Below are positions 43,340 to 52,747 of a DNA stretch of 64,000 nt, piece by piece. The notes beneath the pieces were generated by a model, which saw nothing but the letters and a program-made list of their open reading frames with translations, was not told the origin of the DNA and did no database searches. Made by a program: the position numbers and the translations under genes. Origin of the DNA: Leptospira andrefontaineae (GTDB taxonomy: Bacteria; Spirochaetota; Leptospiria; Leptospirales; Leptospiraceae); contig NZ_RQEY01000012.1 of the NCBI RefSeq assembly GCF_004770105.1, forward strand, positions 353,391 to 417,390. The letters are read 5' to 3'. Numbering within the stretch: position 1 is the stretch's first letter; each line of letters begins with the position of its first letter.

Positions 43340-45859
43340 TCAGACCTCGAAAGGAAGCCCCACATAAAATATAGTATTTCCGGGAGAAGACTCGAACCAG
43401 ATCCTTCCCTTATGTTTTTCTACAATTCGTTTTGCTATATCTAGACCTAAACCGGAACCTTCTCCCAAAGGTTTGGTGGTGAAGAATGCATCGAATACTT
43501 GGTCTTTCGCTTCTGCAGGGATCCCAGGCCCCTTGTCTTGGATGGATACGATTACTTCATCGCCCTTTAATGAGGCATTAATCGCAATCGAACCTTTATA
43601 CGACATTGCTTGGACAGAATTCATTATCAAATTTGTCCATAGATGCATTAAATCATCAGGAAAACCCAAAAAATCAGGGATCCCTTCTAAGTTAGTCGAA
43701 ACTTCTACGCCGTGTTTGAATAGATTTTGATATAATGTCAGAACAGTATCTATATTTTCTTTTAAGGAAAATTTTCTCTTCTTATGAGAAGACTCGAAAT
43801 GTGCGAAACTTCGCAGAGCATATACAATTTTTGCGGAACGTTCTACCGCAGTCTTGATCGTATCCACACATTGTTCCGGGCCCAAAAGATTTAAAAAGAA
43901 GGGTAGAAGTTCCCTTGTATTCTGATTTTTTAATATACTTTCGAAATTTTTCCAAGAAGAAGCGATCCCGAAATCCACAAAAAATTCCGCAGTTTCTTCC
44001 GGGAAAAGAATGCCCGCGGATTTCATTTCCGTTTTGATCTCTGCAAGTATCCTTCTTCTTTCCAAACCGATCAAAATTTCCTTGGAAGAAACTCCTACAG
44101 AAATTAACTGTTTAAAGGAGATCCAATCTTTATCGGATAAAGAAGAGAGAAGAGGAAGAATAGGGCGTAGTTCCGTTCGGATCTTTTCCAGATAAGAAAG
44201 GATATTATAACCTGCTGCCTGGATGGCGCCTATTGGATTATTGATTTCGTGAGCTATTCCTGCCGCTAATTGACCTAGATCCGCAAGCTTTGACGCTTGG
44301 ATCAATTTTGCCTGGGTTCTTTTTAGATTTTGGAGCGCATCTTCCAGATCGGATTTTTGGGATTCAATGATCTCTTTTTGAGCTAAAATTTCTTCATTCG
44401 CTCTTTGTAATGTTTCTATCCTGAATTCAGCTTCTTTTAAGCCCGTTGTATCGGTTCCGGTGGAGATCACATACTGAAGATTACCGTTTCTATCTCTGAC
44501 TTCTTTATGTTCCCAAAGTGTTCTTCTGGATTTTCCGTCTTTGGTTCTTAGGAGTACGCTTGTATGTTTTGGGAACTTCTTCTTTGCAAAACGTTGCTCG
44601 AATACTTTTGCGATTGTTCTACTTTCTTCTGCGAATAATTCCGTTTCCCAAAAAACTTTTCCTTCTAATTCCATTAGATCGAATCCCGTGGTTTGTAAAC
44701 AGGCTTTATTCAATAAAATTAATTTACCGTCTCCATCTAAAACTAGGAATAGGATGCTAGTGGAATCCAGAATACTTTGGAGGATATCCCTTCTTTCCGA
44801 AAGTTTTCTTTCTGAAATTGCTCTTTGTGTAACATCTCTCAGGACTACAATTTTGAATTGAGAACCTTCGGCTCTTTGGGACCGAACGGAAACATCATAA
44901 TATTTACCATTATTTGTTCTCCATTCTGTATTTGCTTTTCGATTGGTATGACATTCTTCTACAAGAACATCTAGATCAGGAAGAAATTCGGAAAGTTTAG
45001 AGTCCTGTCTTAGCCTTGCCGTTCCCAGGAGATGTAAAGCTGAAACATTACAATCCAAAAGGAAACCGGACGGGTTCATTACAAAAACTGCATCTTGTAT
45101 ATATTCGAATACTTGGTTTCTTGCCAAAGGGATCAGGTTTAAGATCCGGAAATAGAAAAGTCCGTACATCCATACGATCAACGCAAAACTTGCAGTTAAA
45201 GGAAAGATGTCCAACTTAGGATGTATGAACGGGATAAAACCACCCGCGGTCATCACCTGACTTCCGAATGGAAGAGAGATCCCGATCATAAAAACCAAAC
45301 ATCTTATTCTATGAAATGCTCTTTGAGACCAGGCTCCATATATTAAAATTATAATGCATAAAGTGAATATGGAGATTGAATTTATAACATAGACCTGCAT
45401 CCAGGGTCCGTATTCGTAGATCAGAGCTAACCAAGGAGCGGAAGGATCGAATCTAAAAGAAGGGCGGATCCATTCTTCCGGCCCGAACCAAACCGCGATT
45501 TCGGTGCTGATAGGAATGATTGAAAAGAGAATGATACTGATTGGATGAATAAATCTATTTAAGTTCGCTACTCTTAAGCAGAGGAAGAGAAGAGAAGCGA
45601 TCAGAAGATCCGGGCCTATAAATTGGAAATTATCCCAAAAGATAATACTTTCAGGTCTTGTGCTGAGTATCTCCCAAAAATAACCGAAACTATAAAGAAT
45701 GATACCAAGGCATACAAAAATGAATTCTGGTGCGCCGGAAGTTTGTCTGCTTTTGAATCCTATTCTAAGAGAAAGAACGGAAAGAAATAAACTGATTAAG
45801 GGAAGGATCGCGTAAGGTGTCCATTTGAACCAGGATAAAGATTGGACTTCCATTCCCAT
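43340..45859 (-). CDS. 7TM-PAS sensor histidine kinase
   Basis: 839 aa. HisKA_7TM-like N-terminus (about 1-240, eight hydrophobic segments), two PAS domains (about 245-360 and 365-490), a coiled coil, a HisKA domain (His in AAGIAHEINNPIGAI, about 537) with an unusually long linker to HATPase (about 170 aa against about 60), then GEGSGLGLDIAKRI. No receiver is attached, so it probably signals to the adjacent hybrid kinase or HD-GYP regulator. Two ATGs (45859, 45853) are possible. Confidence 0.83.
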   Translation of the reverse strand: MGMEVQSLSWFKWTPYAILPLISLFLSVLSLRIGFKSRQTSGAPEFIFVCLGIILYSFGYFWEILSTRPESIIFWDNFQFIGPDLLIASLLFLCLRVANLNRFIHPISIILFSIIPISTEIAVWFGPEEWIRPSFRFDPSAPWLALIYEYGPWMQVYVINSISIFTLCIIILIYGAWSQRAFHRIRCLVFMIGISLPFGSQVMTAGGFIPFIHPKLDIFPLTASFALIVWMYGLFYFRILNLIPLARNQVFEYIQDAVFVMNPSGFLLDCNVSALHLLGTARLRQDSKLSEFLPDLDVLVEECHTNRKANTEWRTNNGKYYDVSVRSQRAEGSQFKIVVLRDVTQRAISERKLSERRDILQSILDSTSILFLVLDGDGKLILLNKACLQTTGFDLMELEGKVFWETELFAEESRTIAKVFEQRFAKKKFPKHTSVLLRTKDGKSRRTLWEHKEVRDRNGNLQYVISTGTDTTGLKEAEFRIETLQRANEEILAQKEIIESQKSDLEDALQNLKRTQAKLIQASKLADLGQLAAGIAHEINNPIGAIQAAGYNILSYLEKIRTELRPILPLLSSLSDKDWISFKQLISVGVSSKEILIGLERRRILAEIKTEMKSAGILFPEETAEFFVDFGIASSWKNFESILKNQNTRELLPFFLNLLGPEQCVDTIKTAVERSAKIVYALRSFAHFESSHKKRKFSLKENIDTVLTLYQNLFKHGVEVSTNLEGIPDFLGFPDDLMHLWTNLIMNSVQAMSYKGSIAINASLKGDEVIVSIQDKGPGIPAEAKDQVFDAFFTTKPLGEGSGLGLDIAKRIVEKHKGRIWFESSPGNTIFYVGLPFEV

Positions 45860-46003
45860 GCAAACTAATTTCGAACGCCACCCCTTCGGCTCAAGGAGAA
45901 AGTTTCTAAGCTTAAAATATAAGACGTATTAGTTGGATCTATCCAATCTTTGAAGAGTAAATTTATCTCTTAAGTAAAGAAATTATAGAGTTTACTGACT
46001 ATT

Positions 46004-48457
46004 TCAGTTCCGGAAACCGACCGCGGTTCCTGCTTTTTCTCCTAAGGTAAAGAAGAATGATGCACCTTCTCCTATTTTACCTTCTGCCCATACTGAACCC
46101 TTATATCTGGTGACAATCCGATGCACGATTGCAAGTCCAACACCCGTGCCTGAGAATTCGTCTTGTCTATGCAATCTTTGGAAAACACCGAAGAGTCGAT
46201 TATAATACTTCATATCGAAACCGGCTCCATTATCTTTTACGAAGAATGTTTTCCCTTTTTCAGTATTCGTAACTCCTATTTCTACCATTGGCCTTTCCTT
46301 TTTGGCGGAGTATTTTACTGCGTTAGAGATCAGGTTTTGGAACACGTAAGACATCATGTCCCTGTCAGTTGTGACTTTTGCGAGCGGATGAATTATAATT
46401 TCAGCCTTATGTTCGGTTTGGTCCTTGATCTGACTTACGACAGTTTCGGCAACTTCTGTTAGATCGAATGTGGAATCCTTCAGCTCTTTTTTGCCTACTT
46501 TAGAGAATTCTAATAGGTTATCGATCAAACTCTCCATTCTTTTTGTGGAGTCGATAAGTACATTCAAGAACCGGACCCCTTCTGCATCCAAAACGGAGCT
46601 ATGGTCTTCTAAGATCATTTGGGTATAACCTTGGATTGCTCTTAGTGGCGCCCTTAAATCATGGGACACTGAGTATGAGAAGGCTTCCAATTCGGCATTC
46701 GCAAATTCGAGTTCGAAATTTTTCTGCTCTAATGTTGCTAAATTTATTTTCCTATCTTCTGCAATTGCAAGAAGAGACTTCACTCTTACGATCAATTCTT
46801 CCGGATGGAAAGGTTTGCATAAATACTCGTCTGCTTTCGCTTCCCAGCCTTTTAACATTGCGTCCCTATGAGTTAGCGCAGTGAGAAGTACTACAATTGT
46901 TTTGGAAATTTTAGGGTCCGCTTTGATCTCTTTACAAAGTTGGACGCCGTCCATCTCCGGCATCATCACATCGGAAAGGACCAGATCCGGTTCCCAGGAA
47001 TAGACTAATTTCAGTCCTTCTTTTCCATTTTGAGCGGACTTAACATGATATAAAGGAGAGAGTAGCGAATAAATATAATTAGCAAGATCCTCGTTATCCT
47101 CGCAGATCAAAACTTTCGGTCGATCCGAAGACTCGGTATCTTCTTTATTAGAAATATCTAAACTAGAAAATTGAGGAGAATGGGAGAAGATTTGAGAAGA
47201 AGGTTCCTTCTCCCCTGAATCCACTTTTTGTGCCGGGATCCTGACACTAAATGTACTTCCGAAATCAAGTTTGCTAGTAACTTCTACGGAACCGCCCAAC
47301 AGTTCTGAGAAATCTTTTACCATAGCAAGGCCTATTCCGGTTCCGCCGTACTTTCTGGTAGAAGAGCCTTCTGCTTGCTGGAACTTTTTAAAGATGATCT
47401 TTTGGTCTGCTTCCGATATCCCAATCCCGGAATCTTGAACGACAAGAAGAAGTTTATCTTCTGAATAAGTTAGAGTGACCGAGATATTTCCATTCTTAGG
47501 GGTAAATTTTAAAGCGTTAGAAAGAAGATTGAAGAAAATCCTTTCGAATAAATAACGATCGATCAAAACATATAGATCGGAAGAAGGGATCTCTTTTTGG
47601 ATCTGTATATTCTTTTCGGAAGCGCTCGGTTCGAAATCTTTTAAGATGGCCTGGATCAAGTTGCTAATATTCGTAGATTCAAGTTCTACATTCATCTTTC
47701 CGGCTTCAAATTTAGAAAAATCTAATAAACTATTCACCATCTGAAGAAGTCTGACTGAATTATTATGAACAGTTTCCAACATTTGGATATTATTAGCGGA
47801 AAGGGTGGATTTTTTATCTATAAGAATGGACTCCACAGGGGCAAGGATCAAGCTAAGAGGAGTCCTAAGTTCATGGGAAACATTCGCAAAAAATTCGTTT
47901 TTGATCTTTTCGGTTTCTCTTAAACTTTTATTTGCAGATTGTAATTCCTGAGAACGACGAATGATCTCCGTTTCCATCTCTTCCGTGCGGGAACGAAGCG
48001 CCTCAGTCATCTCGGATTGTTTTTCTCCTCTTTCCTTTAGGAGAACAAATTCCGTAACATCCTCAGCCTTATGGATGATACATAGCACTTTCCCTTTTTT
48101 GTCCAAGACAGGAGAATTCAAAGGACTCCAATATTTAACTGTAAAACCTCCACCTTCTTCTTCCGGAAGTTGGATATCATATTTTTGGACCGCCATTGTA
48201 TCCGCGGCTTTCGTTTCCAAAACACGAAGAAGGGAACTGCGAAGATTACTTACACCGGTCGCCTCCGGATCGTCAGGATTGTCGGGGAAGACCTCGAAAA
48301 TTCCTCTGCCTAAAATTTTATCTCTCTCAGTCAAAGTGGCTCTACAATATGCATCACTCACTGCTATAATTTTGAGCTCGGGAGAAAGTACCAGATACAA
48401 ACCTGGAACCTTCTCAAAAAGAAGACGAAAATCAGGGCTGGAAGAAGAATGATCCAT
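46004..48457 (-). CDS. Double histidine kinase with central receiver (PAS-HK-REC-HK)
   Basis: 817 aa, no membrane segment. PAS (1-135), first HisKA (His in [13 protein letters not shown], about 194) and HATPase ([12 protein letters not shown]), REC (Asp in [11 protein letters not shown], about 496), then a second HisKA (His in [13 protein letters not shown], about 596) and HATPase ([11 protein letters not shown]). Two complete kinase cores around one receiver allow internal phosphotransfer. First gene of the minus-strand signalling cluster. Confidence 0.86.
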   Translation of the reverse strand: MDHSSSSPDFRLLFEKVPGLYLVLSPELKIIAVSDAYCRATLTERDKILGRGIFEVFPDNPDDPEATGVSNLRSSLLRVLETKAADTMAVQKYDIQLPEEEGGGFTVKYWSPLNSPVLDKKGKVLCIIHKAEDVTEFVLLKERGEKQSEMTEALRSRTEEMETEIIRRSQELQSANKSLRETEKIKNEFFANVSHELRTPLSLILAPVESILIDKKSTLSANNIQMLETVHNNSVRLLQMVNSLLDFSKFEAGKMNVELESTNISNLIQAILKDFEPSASEKNIQIQKEIPSSDLYVLIDRYLFERIFFNLLSNALKFTPKNGNISVTLTYSEDKLLLVVQDSGIGISEADQKIIFKKFQQAEGSSTRKYGGTGIGLAMVKDFSELLGGSVEVTSKLDFGSTFSVRIPAQKVDSGEKEPSSQIFSHSPQFSSLDISNKEDTESSDRPKVLICEDNEDLANYIYSLLSPLYHVKSAQNGKEGLKLVYSWEPDLVLSDVMMPEMDGVQLCKEIKADPKISKTIVVLLTALTHRDAMLKGWEAKADEYLCKPFHPEELIVRVKSLLAIAEDRKINLATLEQKNFELEFANAELEAFSYSVSHDLRAPLRAIQGYTQMILEDHSSVLDAEGVRFLNVLIDSTKRMESLIDNLLEFSKVGKKELKDSTFDLTEVAETVVSQIKDQTEHKAEIIIHPLAKVTTDRDMMSYVFQNLISNAVKYSAKKERPMVEIGVTNTEKGKTFFVKDNGAGFDMKYYNRLFGVFQRLHRQDEFSGTGVGLAIVHRIVTRYKGSVWAEGKIGEGASFFFTLGEKAGTAVGFRN

Positions 48458-48977
48458 CTGGTTTGCCTAATATAGAAATGAAAGATCCGAAAATAAACGA
48501 ATTCATTTCAAAATTAAAGAATAAGGAGAAAATAGAATATCTAGTTTCCTAAAAAGTTCCATTAGAATCCATTCCGTTTTTAAAGGACCCTGAAAGTTTT
48601 GTCATGCCATAATTGTCCTTTGAGTGATGGGGCCATTTTAATATACTTCTAAAAATTCTCCAGCAGCCTATATAAAGCGTCCACCTCATGCTGTTGAAGC
48701 TCCTACAAAGATTTTCTCTCAGTTGATCAATAAATTTGTCTGTGAAGAGCGCATAACGGATATTTTTCGAGTAACATTCCAGGAATTCCGAAATTTGCTG
48801 GTAATAAGTCGAATTACGAGTAAAAAAGGCAAAATTCTATCAGAAACGTCAAATGAGGTCCGGCGATTTCTTTTTTAGCGGCTTTTTTTTGTTTCAGTGT
48901 GACTGAAGGGGCGGAGCTATATTCTAAAACCAAATAATTTACTATACAAATATTTAGTATTTCTTTAAATTCTCCCT
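48458..48977. other. 520-bp intergenic region upstream of the recombinase
   Basis: No reliable gene. It holds a partial GTAGGAGTTCC-type word (AGCTCCTACAAAG, 48698-48710) and, near the recombinase start, TACTA and TAGTA arms (48940-48944, 48955-48959) around an AT-rich 10-nt centre, a possible operator. AT-rich with no recognised promoter consensus. This is the boundary between core chromosome and the cassette array. Confidence 0.5.
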
Positions 48978-50015
48978 ATGCCCCAAAGGATCAAAATTTG
49001 GAAACATTGGGAGAATGGACACTGTTTCAGTGCCATCTCGTTTTCTTATGACACCGAACTTTTCCAGAAATTCTCCAAAATACCAAAAGCAGTTTGGAGT
49101 TATGAGTTTAAATTTTGGAAAATACCGTTCTCTGAATCTTTTCTATCCGAATTTATTTCTACTCATCGAGAGACGATAGAAGCGGATCCTGATATTCTTT
49201 TGATCCCTCTAAGAACCGAGGTACTAAGACGCAATTATAGTAAGAAAACATTGAAGTCTTATTTTCTGTACAACAGAGCTTTCTTGCGATCGGTCGAAAA
49301 AACTCCATACACTGTTACTGAATCTGATCTAAGGATCTATTTGGATCGAATTCTATACGAAAAAAATTTAGCTTCTAACTCACTTAGATCAGCACTTCAA
49401 TCTTTTAAATTTTATTATAATATTGTAATAGGAAACAGATTTCTGATTTCTTACTCTCCTCCAAAAAGAGAGAACAAAATCCCGGAATCTTTATCCAGAA
49501 AAGAAGTCACTCGCATTATAGAAACTCTTTCCAACCCTAAACATAAACTTCTATTAAAACTTTGTTATGGATCCGGCTTGAGAGTAGGGGAACTCGTAAA
49601 ATTAAAAGGAAACGATATAGATTGGGAGAAAAAATCAATCCGGGTCCGGCAAGGTAAAGGGAAGAAGGACCGTTTCAGCCTTCTACCCAATAGTTGTAAA
49701 AATGATCTCGCAGATTTGTTCGAGCGCCAAGGCAGATATTCCTGGATTTTCACAGGCCAAATTCCTGGTAAGCACCTCAGCGTTAGATCTGCGGAAAGTA
49801 TATTCACCGCCGCCAAGAAAAAAGCAGGTATTACAAAAGATGTTTCGATCCACGATCTGAGACACGCATTTGCGATTCATCTCCTGGAGTCCGGCACTTC
49901 TATCAAAATGATCCAAAGACTGCTTGGCCATGTATCAGTAAAAACCACGGAAATCTACGCTAGAATTGTTGACCCGATGGTTTCTAAGATCAAAAGTCCT
50001 CTGGACGATCTCTGA
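48978..50015 (+). CDS. Tyrosine recombinase heading a cassette array; XerC/D-like, lacks IntI segment
   Basis: 345 aa. Residues 1-72 form an extra N-terminal domain (KIPKAVWSYEFKFWKIPFSE) seen in some Bacteroidota and spirochaete recombinases. The core-binding region follows (VLRRNYSKKTLKSYFLYNRA). The catalytic domain shows Arg202 in GSGLRVGEL, Lys in GKGKKDR, His292-Arg295 in HDLRH, His318 in LLGH and Tyr327 in TEIYARI. The Arg-to-His interval is 90 residues, as in XerC/D (about 96), against about 131 in IntI integrases, so the IntI-defining helix is absent. It is the only recombinase here and ends 56 bp before the first cassette, in the same direction as the cassettes. No good ribosome site precedes ATG. 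Confidence 0.85.
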   Translation: MPQRIKIWKHWENGHCFSAISFSYDTELFQKFSKIPKAVWSYEFKFWKIPFSESFLSEFISTHRETIEADPDILLIPLRTEVLRRNYSKKTLKSYFLYNRAFLRSVEKTPYTVTESDLRIYLDRILYEKNLASNSLRSALQSFKFYYNIVIGNRFLISYSPPKRENKIPESLSRKEVTRIIETLSNPKHKLLLKLCYGSGLRVGELVKLKGNDIDWEKKSIRVRQGKGKKDRFSLLPNSCKNDLADLFERQGRYSWIFTGQIPGKHLSVRSAESIFTAAKKKAGITKDVSIHDLRHAFAIHLLESGTSIKMIQRLLGHVSVKTTEIYARIVDPMVSKIKSPLDDL

Positions 50016-50078
50016 TTTTGCGCAACTGCGCACATGTAGCTGCTGGATAGGCGAACATACGGATAGTTGGAGTTATCC
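50016..50078 (+). other. Candidate attI region
   Basis: The 57 bases between the recombinase stop and the first cassette's core site GTTATCC (50072-50078). This core is repeated at the start of cassette 19 (62870) and its complement GGATAAC ends cassette 1, so the insertion point is after G50072. Upstream GGATA (50061-50065) mirrors TATCC (50074-50078). attI identity is positional. Confidence 0.6.
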
Positions 50079-50331
50079 GAACATTCCAGCCAGAATTTGT
50101 TTTTTTGTTTGTTTTTGAATTCTAAGTTTTTGTAATATAGGTTCAAGCGTTTGGATGCTTGCTAAATAATTAGCTTCTTTTTCCTAATAGCCGCCATACT
50201 CTTGAAGTGCATCTTGCGATTCTGGCGCTTGTTGGTTTTTGAGGATAGCGTTGAGGGCGGACTTGAGTTTTTTAACTGAATTCTTCTGCTTCGAAGTATG
50301 TGAAATTTGTATAATTAGTGGCTGAAACGTC
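50079..50331. repeat. Type B cassette copy 1 (cassette 1)
   Basis: 253 bp near-identical to 62877-63131. On the minus strand the frame ending PESQDALQEYGGY reads on, past a TAG, into EKEANYLASIQTLEPILQKL; copy 2 lacks that stop but is shifted near the end. The copies differ by small indels in homopolymers. Either a decayed reverse-oriented gene or a non-coding cassette. As the first cassette it should be the latest insertion. Confidence 0.75.
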
Positions 50332-50472
50332 GGATAACTTCCGGTGCCTCCGCGCCGCTCGGGGTTCACTTCGTGACCCGCTCGCTTGGGCTTCGCCACA
50401 TTTGCTTCCGTCACTTCGTTTGCAAAGCAAACTCGTGCCGTTGCAAACGTCGGAGCACCTTGGTCGTTAGGC
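50332..50472 (+). repeat. attC 1
   Basis: Left core GGATAAC, right core GTTAGGC. L boxes GGTGCCTCCG and CGGAGCACC pair with one extra C on the left arm. Inner arms CGGGGTTCACTTCGTGACCC and TTTGCAAAGCAAA add hairpins. Confidence 0.85.
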
Positions 50473-50793
50473 GTCATTCACCACACACGATTTGGTTCGC
50501 AATTGGGCGGCCATCCGTGGCCACCAGTCCATTAGGTTTTTTGGAGATTGAAGGAAGTTCTTTTCTGTCAACTCGACTTGCAAATAATGGTCTCAGAAAA
50601 TTTTCCTATCAAAGACAGTATTACTACTTTATTAGGTATAAGGATGAGAATACTTTTGAGAGAGATTTTAATAAATGCCTACGAATTATCGGGATGTCAC
50701 TATTGACGAAAGGGGATCTCTTCTGAAAAGGACTTACTATCAGGATTTATCCAAAACCTGCTAAGCTTAATATATCCATCTGGGGGATCATGC
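50473..50793. other. Leader of cassette 2, no convincing gene
   Basis: 321 bp between attC 1 and the cassette 2 gene. A short plus-strand frame (MPTNYRDVTIDERG..., 50674-50763) and a read-through frame from the attC are open, but neither has a ribosome site. It is longer than the leaders of other cassettes, so a small lost gene is possible. Confidence 0.4.
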
Positions 50794-51516
50794 ATGATTT
50801 TAGATTGCTCAAGTCCTGAATCTACTAAATGTTCACTAAGCAGAATATTTAATGTCTCAGAGACACAACTGATAATATTTATAAGATCCATAAATCTGAA
50901 TGATAACAATTACCAACCTCCAGAAGATGTTCTTTATGGTCATGTTCGTAAACAATTTGGAGCGCCCGCGTCCTCTATAAAAGTTGTTTGGTTTCACGGA
51001 ACAAGAGCGGAAGATCAAAAATCTTTTTATGAATATGGAATCCTTCCGAAGACCCTTGCAAAAAAATTCATAGAACCCAGGCTTAAGGAATTAGCAGCTG
51101 GACTCGAACGCAAAGGAAGCAATCCATTTTCCATGTCACTTATGGGAAAGCAAAGCACAGACGATGAAGGCCCATTTGCCTTTTTAATAAAGGATGTAGC
51201 TATTCATGCACCAGGAGCACACCATAGTTACATTAGAGCGCCTGAAATGGTAGAAGATATTTCGGGCAGTTTGCTGGGTGAGAATTTCTTTCAACTAGTC
51301 TCTCGTTATCAGAATACCACCATACCATATATCGTAACTTTTATTGCTGACTCTAAAGGATACGAATTACCTCACGCGCTATGGTATTTGAAGTTAATAG
51401 AGAATGGGACCTCTTCAATAGAGGCTGCTGATGCAGCAAATACTTGTTTTTGCGCTGATGGAAATACTATTCTTCCCGAGCAAATACGAAGTGTTGAACA
51501 AATTCAAAATGCATAA
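50794..51516 (+). CDS. Cassette 2 protein, possible ADP-ribosyltransferase-like fold
   Basis: 240 aa, soluble. The motif VVWFHGTRAEDQKSFYEYGI (about 66-85) resembles the H-G-T/S strand of the ADP-ribosyltransferase fold, where HGT binds NAD and a nearby Phe-x(3)-Gly-Ile follows. The second histidine-rich block (IHAPGAHHSYI) and an acidic helix come later; a catalytic Glu cannot be pinned. ATG at 50794 preceded by GGGGG at -12. An antitoxin is not encoded next to it. The ART idea is a hypothesis from one motif. Confidence 0.5.
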   Translation: MILDCSSPESTKCSLSRIFNVSETQLIIFIRSINLNDNNYQPPEDVLYGHVRKQFGAPASSIKVVWFHGTRAEDQKSFYEYGILPKTLAKKFIEPRLKELAAGLERKGSNPFSMSLMGKQSTDDEGPFAFLIKDVAIHAPGAHHSYIRAPEMVEDISGSLLGENFFQLVSRYQNTTIPYIVTFIADSKGYELPHALWYLKLIENGTSSIEAADAANTCFCADGNTILPEQIRSVEQIQNA

Positions 51517-51540
51517 CAACGTGCTTCGCTCGAGTGCTAG

Positions 51541-51584
51541 AAAATCGCTTGATTTTCCCAAAACAACATCCGTGTTGTTTTGGG
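51541..51584 (+). terminator. Two tandem hairpins after the cassette 2 gene
   Basis: AAAATC/GATTTT with a 4-nt loop (51541-51556), then CCCAAAACAACA/TGTTGTTTTGGG with loop TCCG (51557-51584), 12 bp perfect. The sequence GCATAAC just upstream (51510) resembles an attC left core, so this may be a remnant of an older site as well as a terminator. Confidence 0.5.
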
Positions 51585-51641
51585 GTTGAGATACAGTGTG
51601 GATGAACGCTGCGGGCCCGGAAGGCCCTTGGCCTGCGGCAC

Positions 51642-51782
51642 GCCTAACTTTCGGTGCCTCCGCGCCGCTCGGGGCTTGCTTCGCAACCCGCTCGCTTGGG
51701 CTTCGCCACATTTGCTTCCGTCACTTCGTTTGCAGAGCAAACTCGTGCCGTTGCAAACGTCGGAGCACCTTGATCGTTAGGC
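51642..51782 (+). repeat. attC 2
   Basis: Cores GCCTAAC and GTTAGGC; L boxes GGTGCCTCCG/CGGAGCACC. Closely similar to attC 1 although the cassettes differ. A GGGCC-CGGAA-GGCCC hairpin lies just upstream. Confidence 0.85.
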
Positions 51783-52084
51783 GCAATATCGCGATTTTGT
51801 ATTTTTGAATTTAGTAAGCGTTAATCCTTTCCTAAAACGAGAGTGGAATTTGATTTTAGGTTAGGTCGCTTTTCACCCTTTTCTTGCCTTATTTCGTAAA
51901 CTGAAAAGTTCTACAGAATGTTTGGAATCTATCAGAACTACTTGGATATATCTTCCGCTAGATCCTGCGAAAAGGGTTCGCTACTTTATATTCTAAAAGT
52001 GAATTAGTCAGTAATTGACTTTTACTCTATTAGATGATTTTACAGAGTAGGGCTTGGGTGCAGTGTGTTAGGAGCGATACTGCT
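51783..52084. repeat. Type A cassette copy 1 (cassette 3)
   Basis: 302 bp, repeated at 52228, 58473 and 60265. All start GCAATATCGCGATTTTGTAT and end near CGATACTGCT. No frame is kept open in all copies, so it is probably non-coding. A 25-codon frame (MFESIRTTWIYLP...) is intact only in copies 3 and 4. A promoter-like motif sits near the 3' end. Confidence 0.8.
52015..52044 (+). promoter_or_regulatory. Putative promoter in type A cassette copy 1
   Basis: TTGACT, 18-nt spacer, TTTACA, reading toward the next cassette. Same arrangement in all four copies. Confidence 0.4.
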
Positions 52085-52227
52085 GCCTAACTATCGGTGC
52101 TTCCGCTCCGCTCGGAGTTCGCTAACGCGACTCACTCGCTCGGGCTACGCCACATTTCGCTTTGTCACTTCGTTTGCATGAGCAAACTCGCGCCATCGCA
52201 AACGTCGGAACACCTTGGTCGTTAGGC
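52085..52227 (+). repeat. attC 3
   Basis: Cores GCCTAAC and GTTAGGC; L boxes GGTGCTTCCG/CGGAACACC with the extra C. Between type A copies 1 and 2, which are tandem here. Confidence 0.87.
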
Positions 52228-52530
52228 GCAATATCGCGATTTTGTATTTTCGAATTTAGTAAGCGTAAATCCTTTCCTAAAACAAGAGTGAGATTTGATT
52301 TTAGGTCAGACCGCTTTTCACCCTTTTCTCACCTTATATCGTAAAACCGAAAGGCTCTACCGAATGTTTGGAATCTATCAGAACTACTTGCATATATCTA
52401 TTTTAGATTCTGCGAAAAGGGTTCGCTACTTTATATTCTGAAAGGTGAATTAGTCAGTAATTGACTTTTACACTATTAGATGATTTTACAGAGTAGGGCT
52501 TGAGTGCAGTGTGTTAGGAGCGATACTGCT
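52228..52530. repeat. Type A cassette copy 2 (cassette 4)
   Basis: 303 bp, directly follows copy 1. Differs by scattered substitutions, including ATTTTAGATTC in place of TTCCGCTAGATCC, which breaks one frame. No gene. Confidence 0.8.
52461..52490 (+). promoter_or_regulatory. Putative promoter in type A cassette copy 2
   Basis: TTGACT, 18 nt, TTTACA. It would serve the membrane-protein gene at 52748. Confidence 0.4.
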
Positions 52531-52670
52531 GCCTAACTATCGGTGCTTCCGCTCCGCTTCGAGGCTGCTTCGCACCTCTCGCTCGGGCTTCGCCACATTT
52601 GCTTCAGTCACTTCGTTTGCATGAGCAAACTCGTGCCATCGCAAACGTCGGAACACCTTGGTCGTTATAC
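52531..52670 (+). repeat. attC 4
   Basis: Cores GCCTAAC and GTTATAC; L boxes GGTGCTTCCG/CGGAACACC. The right core differs because it belongs to the next cassette, as in all integron arrays. Confidence 0.86.
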
Positions 52671-52747
52671 GCAATGCGGCTGCGAAGGAATTGACACTTT
52701 AACATTGTTCATCTAATTCTATACAATTCTTATAGTGGAGAACTGAA

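Noticed and set aside
48940..48959. LexA box controlling the recombinase
   Set aside because: The AT-rich inverted arms do not match the TTTG-n5-CAAA pattern known for Leptospira LexA; left only as a possible operator.
48978..50015. Prophage integrase
   Set aside because: No phage structural, lysis or replication gene follows, no tRNA target is beside it, and attC-type sites follow at once.
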